From the NCBI GenBank assembly GCA_030430205.1, contig JAUIGE010000008.1, positions 62,001 to 126,000 on the forward strand: DNA of 64,000 bases. Reading direction: 5' to 3'. Below, piece by piece: positions 16,125 through 25,255 of the stretch. The notes beneath the pieces are model-generated. The model saw nothing but the letters and a program-made list of their open reading frames with translations. It searched no databases and was not told where the DNA came from. Source of the stretch: Bacteroidia bacterium (GTDB lineage Bacteria > Bacteroidota > Bacteroidia > J057). Both the position numbers and the translations under genes were made by a program. How positions within the stretch are numbered: the first letter of the stretch is position 1; every line of letters starts with the position of its first letter.

Positions 16125-17033
16125 TTATCCAACCAGGAATATTATTTGACTTAAAGGAAGGTAAAGGAATGATGCAAACATCAATTTCCGGGCGACCTTA
16201 TCATCAAGAGTTTTAAACAATTTTATAGAAGGCAATGCGAAAAACACGCCTAAAAGAACCAATCCTGCGGCGCCCCACCAACCGATCATTCCCATGGAAA
16301 GCGGGAAAAATACCATAGGGATCAAACAAAGTGTATAAATCATAATTAACATCGCGCAAAATTTGCTTTTGCCCGAAGCTGTAGGAAGCATTTTGAATCC
16401 TGCCCGCTTATAATCTTCATCCTGTACCCAGGCTATGGCCCAAAAATGAGGAAACTGCCAGAAAAACTGAAAGCCCAATAGAACCCAGGCTCCCATACTC
16501 AACTCTCCCATCACTGCTGCCCAACCAATCATAGGTGGTAAAGCTCCTGGGATGGCCCCCACAAAAACAGAAATGGGAGAAATTCGCTTCAGTGGAGTAT
16601 ACACAAAGGCATATAGTAGCAAGCCAATCAAACTCAACAAAGCGGTTACCAAATTGAAAACGCCTCCTAATATGATGATTCCTGTGACCATCAAAATTAA
16701 AGCATAAACAACTGCTTCTTTGTTGCTCAGGATACCTTTGGGAAGGGGTCTGCCGCTGGTGCGCTTCATCAGGCTATCGTACTCTTTCTCAATAACCTGG
16801 TTGAGCACATTGGCTGCTCCCGTTACAAGCAACCCGCCTAAAGCAATGGCAAGTAAGTGCCACCACACAAAAGCAGAACCCGCTGCGATCGCATACCCAA
16901 AAACAGAAGAAATCGCCACCAAAGAGGTAAGCCGAAACTTAAGCAATTGCATAAAGCCTCTGGCTTTTATAGCAATGGTTGCCTGTCCGTTTTCGGGAGC
17001 TACTGTATCTTGTATGAATTGATTTTCTTTCAA
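16125..17033 (-). CDS. ctaB: Heme o synthase (protoheme IX farnesyltransferase)
   Basis: The 302-aa UbiA-family protein has the heme-O-synthase motif NVLNQVIEKEYDSLMKRTSGRPLP (the first Asp-rich region), the second motif in IAWVQDEDYKRAGFKMLP, and seven to nine hydrophobic helices. It adds a farnesyl group to heme b to give heme o, the precursor of heme a made by the adjacent ctaA product. The position between ctaA and the subunit III genes fits a single heme-A oxidase operon. Confidence 0.95.
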   Translation of the reverse strand: MKENQFIQDTVAPENGQATIAIKARGFMQLLKFRLTSLVAISSVFGYAIAAGSAFVWWHLLAIALGGLLVTGAANVLNQVIEKEYDSLMKRTSGRPLPKGILSNKEAVVYALILMVTGIIILGGVFNLVTALLSLIGLLLYAFVYTPLKRISPISVFVGAIPGALPPMIGWAAVMGELSMGAWVLLGFQFFWQFPHFWAIAWVQDEDYKRAGFKMLPTASGKSKFCAMLIMIYTLCLIPMVFFPLSMGMIGWWGAAGLVLLGVFFALPSIKLFKTLDDKVARKLMFASFLYLPLSQIIFLVG

Positions 17034-17064
17034 CTTTTCTAAATAAATTCTATTTCACTTTTGC

Positions 17065-18075
17065 TCAATGTGTACTCCGTTGCTTGGCAAAAAAGCCTAT
17101 TCCCAGGATGGAAAATTCTCCGGCTATCAGAAGTGATGCAAACAGCAGATGCAAAGGCTGTAAGACAGGCGGTATGGCAAAATGGTGCATGCATAATCCA
17201 AACACTATTTCAGCAAGTAAAACTCCTGCCAGCAATATCATGATCGTTTGGATCGCCTTTATTTGTAATACCATTCGCCTCAGTTCGTTTGCCCATCCAA
17301 GAAAGGATGCAAGCACGGCGTAGTAAAAAAACTTATGCACCAGATAAACATTGCCCAATGCTTCAAGCCATAAAGCGCGATTGTCATCGCCAAGGTTCTC
17401 CGCGGCTATATCAACCTGCTCCCTAACCTGCGTTCCCATCACAATCTGGGCAAGCGTTAAGAGAAGGAGGGCAACTCCCCAAAGCCAAAAAGAGGGAGGA
17501 AAATGTTGGTTTTTCCTTTCGTATTTGTCTCTATGCGATCTTAATAAAGTGCCGATATATAGCATCAGCGTTACCAAGGCCAGCATCATATGCAGGGTAA
17601 TCATTCCTGTAGAAAGGTGGGTTTTTACCACGATGGCGCCCACGCCTCCCTGAACCATGATCAGGAATAAAGCCAGTATACTCAGCCAGCTAAGTTTGCG
17701 ATCAATCCGATAAACAAAGAGCGAAAAAAATGCCGTTAACAAGGCAAAAAATCCGATCAAAACCCCAATAAGACGGTTTATATATTCTACCCAGGTTTTG
17801 AAAGGGTCAAAGTCTGCTATTTCTTTACCTGCAACCTGAAAAATCTCTTTGTAGTCTGCAGGCAATTGGGAGATGTCAGTAGGTGGAGTATATCGTCCAA
17901 AACATTTTGGCCAATCCGGGCATCCCAAACCAGAACCCGTACTCCTAACGATCCCACCAACCAAAATCAGGAAGAGAACTGCGCCAACCGTAATGCTTAA
18001 CATGATGCGAAATCGCCTCATATTCCTTACCGATTTTTGCTCGTGCTCATTCATCCTCTCCCCACTATTATCCAT
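17065..18075 (-). CDS. ctaA: Heme A synthase CtaA/COX15
   Basis: The 336-aa protein has eight transmembrane segments. The conserved heme-ligand region follows helix 1: GGIVRSTGSGLGCPDWPKC, with KTWVEYINRLIG supplying the essential Glu and His-neighbour segment. Ligand histidines appear in VKTHLSTGMITLHMML, VYLVHKFFYYAV and HHFAIPPVLQPLH. It oxidises heme o to heme a. Three in-frame ATGs lie close together at the start; the first is given. The gene is 31 nt upstream of ctaB. Confidence 0.95.
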   Translation of the reverse strand: MDNSGERMNEHEQKSVRNMRRFRIMLSITVGAVLFLILVGGIVRSTGSGLGCPDWPKCFGRYTPPTDISQLPADYKEIFQVAGKEIADFDPFKTWVEYINRLIGVLIGFFALLTAFFSLFVYRIDRKLSWLSILALFLIMVQGGVGAIVVKTHLSTGMITLHMMLALVTLMLYIGTLLRSHRDKYERKNQHFPPSFWLWGVALLLLTLAQIVMGTQVREQVDIAAENLGDDNRALWLEALGNVYLVHKFFYYAVLASFLGWANELRRMVLQIKAIQTIMILLAGVLLAEIVFGLCMHHFAIPPVLQPLHLLFASLLIAGEFSILGIGFFAKQRSTH

Positions 18076-18081
18076 TTATGA

Positions 18082-19953
18082 TTACTCTTTTGAGCCTTCA
18101 GTCTGAGCGGGCTCTTTAGGTTTTACCGGTTTGGGCGGTTCAAAACCATCCTCATAATCAAGTTCTTCATCTGGAATATGCTGAGGACAGAAATCATCTT
18201 TCAAACCGGGCTTACTGTAATCATAAGGCCAGCGGTAAACGGAAGGAATCTCTCCCGGCCAGTTACCATGCTGAGGTTTTATTGGGGTTGTCCACTCCAA
18301 AGTATTTGATTTCCAGGGATTTGCCGGAGCCACTTTTCCACGGAAGATGCTGTAAATAAAGTTGAAGAGGAAGAAGAACTGTCCTACAAATGTAAACCAG
18401 GCCGCATAAGTAATAAACTTACTTAGGTCCAGGAATTCAGCCATGAAGGAAAACTCTGTGAAGGCATAATAGTGACGGGATACGCCACCCATTCCCTGGA
18501 AATGCTGAGGGAAGAATACCAAATACAAACCCACAAAAGTAAACCAGAAGTGGATGTAGCCCAATCGGGGATTCATCATTCTGCCAAACATCTTAGGGAA
18601 CCAGTGATATACACCCGCAAACAAGCCAAAGGCTGAAGCACTACCCATTACGAGGTGGAAGTGGGCTACCACGAAATAGGTATCGTGAAGCGGAATATCC
18701 AAAGCTGCATTTCCCAGAAATATACCTGTAATACCCCCGGTTATAAAGAAGGAAACAAGACCTACAGCAAACATCATCGCTGGTGTAAATCGAATATTCC
18801 CCTTCCAAAGGGTCGTTATATAGTTAAATGCTTTAATAGCTGATGGAACAGCAATAATCAGGGTAAACAACATGAAAACGGTTCCAAGGAATGGATTCAT
18901 ACCCGTTACAAACATGTGGTGTGCCCATACAATAAAGGAGAGAACCGCAATTCCAATCATAGACCCAATCATCGCTTTGTAGCCAAAGATAGGCTTACGC
19001 GAATTGACTGAGATTACTTCAGAACTAATCCCCAGAGCTGGCAGCAGTACAATATAGACTTCAGGGTGCCCCAGGAACCAGAATAGGTGCTGGAACAGAA
19101 CCGGGCTACCCCCCGCATGGTGCAAGACTTCGCCTCCAATAAATATATCAGAGAGGTAGAAACTTGTTCCTAAAAGCCTGTCCATAAACAGCAGCAGAGC
19201 TGCAGATAATAATACAGGGAAGGAGAGAACCACCAGGATAGCAGTCAACAAGAAAGCCCACATTGTCAAAGGCATGCGATCCATTGTCATACCTCCTGTT
19301 CTCAGGTTGAGAATCGTGGTGATATAGTTAATCGCCCCGAGCATACCCGACGCAATAAAGAACACCATAGAGGTTAGCCAAAGGGTCATTCCTAGTCCCG
19401 AACCAGGAATGGCCTGGGGCAAGGCACTTAATGGCGGGTAAATAGTCCAGCCACCTGAAGCAGGCCCTGTTTCGATAAAAATCGAAAGAAACATGATGAC
19501 AGCCGAGATAAAGAATGCCCAATAGGAGAGCATATTGATAAATCCCGAAGCCATATCCCGTGCTCCTATCTGTAAGGGTATAAGAAAGTTACTAAAAGTA
19601 CCACTGAGACCGGCAGTCAAAACAAAGAAAACCATGATCGTACCATGCATGGTAACCATTGCAAGATAAAATTCAGGTTTGATTATGCCACCAGGTGCCC
19701 ATTTTCCCAAAAGAGATTCCAGGAATGGGAAAGCGGTATCAGGATAGGCCAACTGTAAGCGAAACAGAGCAGAGAAGGTAATCCCTACGATTGCACTGAT
19801 GATACCTGTAATCAGGAATTGCTTAGCAATGATCTTGTGATCCTGGCTAAAAATGTATTTCTGAAGAAAACCTTGCTCATGATGGTGGTGATCATCATGT
19901 CCATGATCTCCTACCTCAAGATGAAAGTCCGAAGTTATGTTTGATTCAGCCAT
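18082..19953 (-). CDS. ctaD: Cytochrome c oxidase subunit I (aa3-type, A1)
   Basis: The 623-aa protein is a full heme-copper oxidase catalytic subunit. The CuB/crosslink motif GHPEVYIVLLPALG contains the A1-type Glu and the His-Tyr pair; HHMFVTGM carries further CuB histidines; HDTYFVVAHFHLVMG binds heme a3 and heme a. Twelve transmembrane helices are visible. The N-terminus has a short His-rich cluster (VGDHGHDDHHHHEQGF), which is not part of the conserved fold. The C-terminal ~90 residues are Pro- and Lys-rich and cytoplasmic. It functions with ctaC, ctaE and subunit IV. Confidence 0.97.
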   Translation of the reverse strand: MAESNITSDFHLEVGDHGHDDHHHHEQGFLQKYIFSQDHKIIAKQFLITGIISAIVGITFSALFRLQLAYPDTAFPFLESLLGKWAPGGIIKPEFYLAMVTMHGTIMVFFVLTAGLSGTFSNFLIPLQIGARDMASGFINMLSYWAFFISAVIMFLSIFIETGPASGGWTIYPPLSALPQAIPGSGLGMTLWLTSMVFFIASGMLGAINYITTILNLRTGGMTMDRMPLTMWAFLLTAILVVLSFPVLLSAALLLFMDRLLGTSFYLSDIFIGGEVLHHAGGSPVLFQHLFWFLGHPEVYIVLLPALGISSEVISVNSRKPIFGYKAMIGSMIGIAVLSFIVWAHHMFVTGMNPFLGTVFMLFTLIIAVPSAIKAFNYITTLWKGNIRFTPAMMFAVGLVSFFITGGITGIFLGNAALDIPLHDTYFVVAHFHLVMGSASAFGLFAGVYHWFPKMFGRMMNPRLGYIHFWFTFVGLYLVFFPQHFQGMGGVSRHYYAFTEFSFMAEFLDLSKFITYAAWFTFVGQFFFLFNFIYSIFRGKVAPANPWKSNTLEWTTPIKPQHGNWPGEIPSVYRWPYDYSKPGLKDDFCPQHIPDEELDYEDGFEPPKPVKPKEPAQTEGSKE

Positions 19954-19982
19954 TACTACCAGAAATTATATTTTCGAAAAAA

Positions 19983-21050
19983 TCAATTAGTTGAAGTTAA
20001 GGTCCCTATCTCTTTGATGTCCCCTGCGTCAGCAGTTTTCCCCTCATCCATACCAGGATTCATCTCTTTGAAAGTGGTGTAGAAAGCTTTCTGCTCACTT
20101 AACCATTTCTGGTATTCCTCCATGGTCTCTACCACTACTACTCTGCGCATATTGTAGTGTGCTCCACCACAGATTTGCTGACAGGACATTTCGTATTCAA
20201 ATTCGGGATCTCCCTTGATTTCCCGCATTTCTTTTGTAGTCACAGATGGGGTAAAATAGAAATTCGTGGGCATCCCTGGCACTGCATCCATTTTTACCCG
20301 GAATTGCATCAAAGTAGGAGAATGCAAAACGTCCATTGACCGAATATGTACATGTACTGGGACACCGACAGGGAGGTGTAGCTCCGTAGCTAAAATATCA
20401 TCATGGGTTTTGACATCGTCAAAATTCAACCCCAGGGTATTTGCACCACTAATGTATTTCACATGGGCTTGGCCTAGTTCTTTGTCCACACCTGGATAGC
20501 GAATATCCCACTGGAACTGGCGTCCTGTCAGTTCCACATCAATAGATGCTTCTTTGGTGGCTTCGTCAGGATCCATGATATCATGCCAGTTGCGGACCCC
20601 ATCAGCAATAAGGATGGTCATTACAATGGCAGGAACAACAGTCCAGATCACCTCCAGTTTGTTGTTGTGGGGATAATACAAAGCCTTTTGACCTGGACGA
20701 TCCTGGTACCTCCAAAGGAAATAAAAGAGTATTGTATGGGTAACAACTACCACAGCAATGGAAACTATCATAGTCCGCCAAAACATCCGGTCCAGGCTGA
20801 CTCCATGCTCAGAGGCTGGATCTAGGACCAGAGCAAACTTCGGGAACCAATAAGCAGAGGACCAAACGGCAGCAATTGTCCCAACAATAAAGAACAGCAT
20901 CATCAGGCCGCCATTAATTTTTGTCGGGTTCCATTCTTTAAAAGGATCTATCTTTTTCAACCTCAATACCAGAGCCATGCTATAGATGACCAGGAAGAAG
21001 ATGAAAACAAGTAACCATTTGGTTAAAGACAGTAAGGATTGAGCGTCCAT
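19983..21050 (-). CDS. ctaC: Cytochrome c oxidase subunit II (CuA)
   Basis: The 355-aa protein has the usual two membrane helices (MIVSIAVVVVTHTILFYFLW and LEVIWTVVPAIVMTILIADG) preceded by two extra N-terminal helices, a form seen in Bacteroidota. The cupredoxin domain keeps the CuA ligands: His in MDVLHSPTLMQF, and CQQICGGAHYNM with two Cys, His and Met. The residue usually Glu between the cysteines is Gln. There is no fused cytochrome c domain, so electrons probably come from a separate cytochrome or from ActE. Confidence 0.95.
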   Translation of the reverse strand: MDAQSLLSLTKWLLVFIFFLVIYSMALVLRLKKIDPFKEWNPTKINGGLMMLFFIVGTIAAVWSSAYWFPKFALVLDPASEHGVSLDRMFWRTMIVSIAVVVVTHTILFYFLWRYQDRPGQKALYYPHNNKLEVIWTVVPAIVMTILIADGVRNWHDIMDPDEATKEASIDVELTGRQFQWDIRYPGVDKELGQAHVKYISGANTLGLNFDDVKTHDDILATELHLPVGVPVHVHIRSMDVLHSPTLMQFRVKMDAVPGMPTNFYFTPSVTTKEMREIKGDPEFEYEMSCQQICGGAHYNMRRVVVVETMEEYQKWLSEQKAFYTTFKEMNPGMDEGKTADAGDIKEIGTLTSTN

Positions 21051-21106
21051 TTATTTATGATTTATCTATCTAAAATAATTTTCTATACACAGGATAAAAC
21101 AAATGC

Positions 21107-22507
21107 TTAAACAGCCCCCGTGCTGTGGTGTACACTTTCCTCAAGGTAAGGATGGTTACGAGCCACCATATTTGCCTTGCTCATTACTGTAAGTACCACC
21201 AATGCAAAAAGACCGGCAAATGTAACAAACATCCCAATTTCCGTCAGGCCAAAGTGCCAATGCTCACCTACTGAACCAGGCATGATCATCAGGAATAAAT
21301 CTACCCAGTGTCCGCAGATCATTAAGATTCCTATCGGGACAAACATTTTAGGAATTCGCTTGGCATTCCTTGTCATAAACCCAAGAAATGGTACGATGAA
21401 ACATAGCGTAATCTTCAAGCCAAACCAGAAGTGGTAGTACTCAAAGCGTGTATCATAATACATGGTCTCCTCAGGAAGATTTGAATACCAGATAAGGAGG
21501 TATTGGGCGATAAATATATATCCCCAAAAAATACTGAATCCAAATGCATATTTGAAAAGGTCATGCACGTGGGCGTCATTCACATAAGCCATATACCCCA
21601 ATCTCCTGAGGAAATGTACAAACAATCCCATCACAGCGGAAACGGTAGCCATGGTGCCTGCAAAGAAATAGACGCCAAACATGGTACTAAACCAATGTGG
21701 TTCTAAGGATTTTACCCAGTCGATTGAAAACAAAACATAGGTAAAGCCAAAGAAGACGATGAATCCGGCTGCTACACCATTGCTTTTCTTAAAGAAAGAG
21801 ACACCACCCAACTCATCCTCACGAAGCGAGAATCTACGCAGGACACGTGCTGCCAGGTACCATCCTCCCAGGAAGATAATACCCCGGATGACCCATCCGG
21901 TAAGGTTGAGATAAGCTCTTTTCTTATCAATAAGTGCATCTGCCCCTTCGGGTACGGCCAGCCAATCATACAATTGGTTGCCAAAAATAGCTACTACGGC
22001 TAAGCCAACAATAGCCACAGGCAGCCACATGGTAAATGCCTCGGGTACCCGCTTAATCGCTGTATGCCACCCGGAATTCCCTATTTGATGCACTGCTACG
22101 AAAAACATCGCTCCCATAGCAAGGGTCAAAAAATACAGGTTATTCAGCAGGAAGTTGGCGAAAAAACTGGTGTATTTGGTAATGGTATGCTGAGGCCCGT
22201 GTCCATGTCCACCTCCATGGGCTTCTTCTGCATGCTCTCCATGGTCATCATGTCCATGCTCTTTGTCTTCGTGCTGGTCATGATCTTGCCCACCGGTCTT
22301 ATGAAGGCTACTATTGTCTACGAGAGCCGAATGAGTATCATGCGTATCATGATCCACATGCCCACTGGGGGCCTTGGCTGTCAATAAACCAAAAATGAGT
22401 AGCACAAGCCCCAGGCCTATTGCACCATAGATAGTCCTTCTGATCTTTTGGGGAATGACCAGGCGCTCGGTGAGCTCTTCTTGAGTAAAATGCTTTCCGT
22501 GTGCCAA
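21107..22507 (-). CDS. actF: Alternative complex III subunit ActF
   Basis: The 466-aa polytopic protein resembles the ActC/ActF family, in the typical last position of the act operon. About ten helices are visible (LLNNLYFLTLAMGAMFFVAVH, WLPVAIVGLAVVAIFG, GVAAGFIVFFGFTYVLFSID, FGFSIFWGYIFIAQYLLIWY). A soluble loop after the first helix (residues about 49-107) is extremely rich in His, Asp, Glu and Gly, e.g. DHDQHEDKEHGHDDHGEHAE. ActF has no heme or Fe-S motif. The loop is likely periplasmic and may bind metal ions, which is inference. Confidence 0.9.
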   Translation of the reverse strand: MAHGKHFTQEELTERLVIPQKIRRTIYGAIGLGLVLLIFGLLTAKAPSGHVDHDTHDTHSALVDNSSLHKTGGQDHDQHEDKEHGHDDHGEHAEEAHGGGHGHGPQHTITKYTSFFANFLLNNLYFLTLAMGAMFFVAVHQIGNSGWHTAIKRVPEAFTMWLPVAIVGLAVVAIFGNQLYDWLAVPEGADALIDKKRAYLNLTGWVIRGIIFLGGWYLAARVLRRFSLREDELGGVSFFKKSNGVAAGFIVFFGFTYVLFSIDWVKSLEPHWFSTMFGVYFFAGTMATVSAVMGLFVHFLRRLGYMAYVNDAHVHDLFKYAFGFSIFWGYIFIAQYLLIWYSNLPEETMYYDTRFEYYHFWFGLKITLCFIVPFLGFMTRNAKRIPKMFVPIGILMICGHWVDLFLMIMPGSVGEHWHFGLTEIGMFVTFAGLFALVVLTVMSKANMVARNHPYLEESVHHSTGAV

Positions 22508-22558
22508 TTTCTTAGGAATTAAAGTTTGTAAAACACAGAATCAAAACAGTGATTTTAA

Positions 22559-23224
22559 TTACTTCCTCTGGAAGTATTGTATGTAACTAATAACCTCCCA
22601 ACGCTGTTGAGGCGTCATTTGGGATGCATAAGAACCCATCTGCCCTTTGCCATAAGTGATAGAATGAAACATCTTGCCTGCTGGCAGATTTTTCAATCCC
22701 GTACCTACGTCAGAAGTATAATCAGGTACAATGCCATCAAAAGGTTTGTTCCCTTTGCTTGTCAGGTTTCCGTTTCCTTGCCCGCTTGCGCCATGACAGA
22801 CCTGGCAATAGACTTCATAGAGTCTTTTACCTCGCTGAAAGGTCTCAGCTGAGCAATCAACGGCAACGCCATTGTATTCATAACCCACCGACTCGAATGG
22901 ACTTTTAAGTCCCTCGGCAGAAATGCGGTAACCTGCTGTATCATTTTCCAAATGATATGGCTGATAGGCTTCTTTTTCGTACCAGCCCTCTGTACGGGGC
23001 AGGGTACCTTCAGGGGCATTCTGCGCATTGAGGCCATTTTTGAAAATGGTCTGTGGCTCTGCTCCTTGTGCCCAATCATCCTTTACCTGGCTGTAAGGCT
23101 CAAGAGGAATAGAATGGTACATATTGGGCGAATATTCAATATTGCGATCACCATCCTGGTAAGCACAAGATGTGGCCAGAGAGATGAGTGCAATTGAAAT
23201 CCAGATTGTATGTATATATCTCAT
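22559..23224 (-). CDS. actE: Alternative complex III mono-heme cytochrome c subunit ActE
   Basis: The 221-aa lipoprotein has the signal MRYIHTIWISIALISLATSC with a lipobox Cys and a single CXXCH heme site in EVYCQVCHGASGQGNG. A Met ligand is likely in KGQMGSYASQM near the C-terminus. ActE is the mono-heme subunit that hands electrons from ActA toward the oxidase. Gene order and size match ActE. Confidence 0.94.
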   Translation of the reverse strand: MRYIHTIWISIALISLATSCAYQDGDRNIEYSPNMYHSIPLEPYSQVKDDWAQGAEPQTIFKNGLNAQNAPEGTLPRTEGWYEKEAYQPYHLENDTAGYRISAEGLKSPFESVGYEYNGVAVDCSAETFQRGKRLYEVYCQVCHGASGQGNGNLTSKGNKPFDGIVPDYTSDVGTGLKNLPAGKMFHSITYGKGQMGSYASQMTPQQRWEVISYIQYFQRK

Positions 23225-23245
23225 GGGTGAATGCGAAATTCTGCG

Positions 23246-23764
23246 TTAAACTTGCTTTTCGGTTACAACATACGCACCCGCCTCATTCATGATCCGGGTA
23301 GCATCTGCTTCAGAGCCTGCAGGCATAGCGTCTTTATCAATAGCTATCACAAAAACATCATCCGTTTGACGATCATCCATCAATATGGCCTTTTTACCCG
23401 GCCAATAAGAGGAGACTATCAAAAAGGTAAGAACTGTACCATGAGCTGCAAAGAGAACGGTCAACTCAAAGGTAATAGGCACATAGTCAGGAATAGGAAG
23501 GGTGGGTTTTCCACCTATATTCATTGGCCATATTAGCCCATAAATCACAGAGATCATCGTTACAGCTGTCAATGTGCCCAATGCACCATATATAAAAGCT
23601 GTAATGGTCAGACGAGTTCTTTTGATATCCAATAAAGGCTCAATCTCATGCATGGGGAAGGGAGAGAATACATCTCTTGCTTTTACCCCTATTTCTCTCA
23701 TCTTAGCCAGTGCATCATACACATGGTCGGGATGCCAGAATTTTCCTAATAAATATGTCTTCAT
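23246..23764 (-). CDS. actD: Alternative complex III subunit ActD (DUF3341)
   Basis: The 172-aa protein has the ActD arrangement: an N-terminal cytoplasmic domain (LLGKFWHPDHVYDALAKMREIGVKARDVFSPFPMHEIEP) and two membrane helices (ITAFIYGALGTLTAVTMISVIYG and FELTVLFAAHGTVLTFLIVS) flanking GKPTLPIPDYVPI. The C-terminal part carries the DAMPAGSEADATRIM stretch. ActD spans the membrane and contacts ActC. It lies 40 nt after actC. Confidence 0.94.
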   Translation of the reverse strand: MKTYLLGKFWHPDHVYDALAKMREIGVKARDVFSPFPMHEIEPLLDIKRTRLTITAFIYGALGTLTAVTMISVIYGLIWPMNIGGKPTLPIPDYVPITFELTVLFAAHGTVLTFLIVSSYWPGKKAILMDDRQTDDVFVIAIDKDAMPAGSEADATRIMNEAGAYVVTEKQV

Positions 23765-23804
23765 GATTTTGTTAATTTTTGATTATTCTGATGATTCATC
23801 CCGC

Positions 23805-25202
23805 CTAGTTTGCTTCTCCTACCTCAAAGGTATGTTTAGGTTGCTTTGGATGATGCAACAAGGTTTTCACCTCAAACATATTGATGGTAGGGAGAAATTT
23901 CGCAAAGAGGAAATAGAAAGTAAAGAATAGACCAAAACTACCTGCCAGAATACTGGCCTCCACCCAGCTAGGAGTATACATCGCCCAACTGGAAGGGAGG
24001 AAGTCTCTATGCAGAGAAGTAACGATAATCACAAAGCGCTCAAACCACATCCCGATATTGATAAAAATCGAAATGATAAAAGTGATCACCATGTTTCGCC
24101 TGATCTTTTTAAACCAGAAAATCTGCGGCGTGATTACGTTACAACTAAACATGATCCAATAGGCCCACCAATAGGGTCCAAAGGCCCTGTTAATGAAAAT
24201 ATACCGTTCCCATATAGAACCTGAATACCAGGCTATGAAAAACTCGGTCATGTATGCCAGCCCCACCAGCGATCCTGTTGCAATAACAATTTTTGCAATA
24301 GACTCCATGTGGTCCAGGGTGATATAATTCTCATGTTTGTAGACATAGCGCTGTACAATCAGTAGCGTCTGCACCATACCAAATCCAGAGAAGATCGCAC
24401 CCGCCACAAAGTAGGGAGGGAAGATTGTGGTGTGCCAACCCGGAATTACCGAGGTCGCAAAGTCCATAGATACAATGGAGTGTACGGAAAGTACCAGAGG
24501 GGTAGCAAGAGCCGCAAGCACCAGGGATACGAGCTCATAGCGAGACCAGGTACGGTTAGAACCATCCCACCCCATTGCTAATAAAGCAAAGATTTTGGAG
24601 CCGATCTTCATGCCCTGGCGTTTCATACGGTCACGGATGCTGCCAAAGTCAGGCATCATACCGAGGTACCAGAAAACAAGGGATACCGAGAAATAAGTGG
24701 AAATGGCGAAAACGTCCCAAAGCAGAGGTGAGTTAAAGTTCACCCAAAGTGAGCCGCGTGTGTTGGGTAGGGGCAGGAACCAAAGGCCCAACCAAGGACG
24801 TCCCATGTGAATAATGGGAAACATACCGGCACATATTACAGCGAAAATCGTCATCGCCTCTGTTGCACGGTTAATGGAATTTCGCCAGGCCTGGCGGAAG
24901 AGCAGGAGTACAGCTGAAATCAGCGTACCGGCGTGACCAATACCTACCCAAAATACGAAGTTGGTAATGTCAAACGCCCATCCTACAGTCTTATTAAGAC
25001 CCCAGGTACCGATCCCTTCCCAAATGGTCCAGGTTACGGCCCCAACAAAGAGCATCAGGACGAGGAACGACAGCGCAAAAGCCGCGATCCAGCGCAGATT
25101 GGGCTTGGCCTCAATCGGCCGAGATATATCCTCGGTGATTTGCGCGTAATAGTCCGTATTTGTTACCCATTGCTGGCGAATGGGGGAAACGTGATGACCC
25201 AT
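23805..25202 (-). CDS. actC: Alternative complex III quinol-binding subunit ActC (NrfD family)
   Basis: The 465-aa NrfD-like protein has about ten transmembrane helices, including FDITNFVFWVGIGHAGTLISAVLLLF and the family motif FPIIHMGRPWLGLWFLPLPN. ActC is the main quinol-oxidising membrane subunit of ACIII. It is encoded directly after ActB, as in Rhodothermus and Flavobacterium. The spacing of 53 nt to actB supports one operon. Confidence 0.95.
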   Translation of the reverse strand: MGHHVSPIRQQWVTNTDYYAQITEDISRPIEAKPNLRWIAAFALSFLVLMLFVGAVTWTIWEGIGTWGLNKTVGWAFDITNFVFWVGIGHAGTLISAVLLLFRQAWRNSINRATEAMTIFAVICAGMFPIIHMGRPWLGLWFLPLPNTRGSLWVNFNSPLLWDVFAISTYFSVSLVFWYLGMMPDFGSIRDRMKRQGMKIGSKIFALLAMGWDGSNRTWSRYELVSLVLAALATPLVLSVHSIVSMDFATSVIPGWHTTIFPPYFVAGAIFSGFGMVQTLLIVQRYVYKHENYITLDHMESIAKIVIATGSLVGLAYMTEFFIAWYSGSIWERYIFINRAFGPYWWAYWIMFSCNVITPQIFWFKKIRRNMVITFIISIFINIGMWFERFVIIVTSLHRDFLPSSWAMYTPSWVEASILAGSFGLFFTFYFLFAKFLPTINMFEVKTLLHHPKQPKHTFEVGEAN

Positions 25203-25255
25203 ATCAAGAGATGTTTATTATGCTAATAATTTGGACTGTTTCAAGTGTCTTATTT

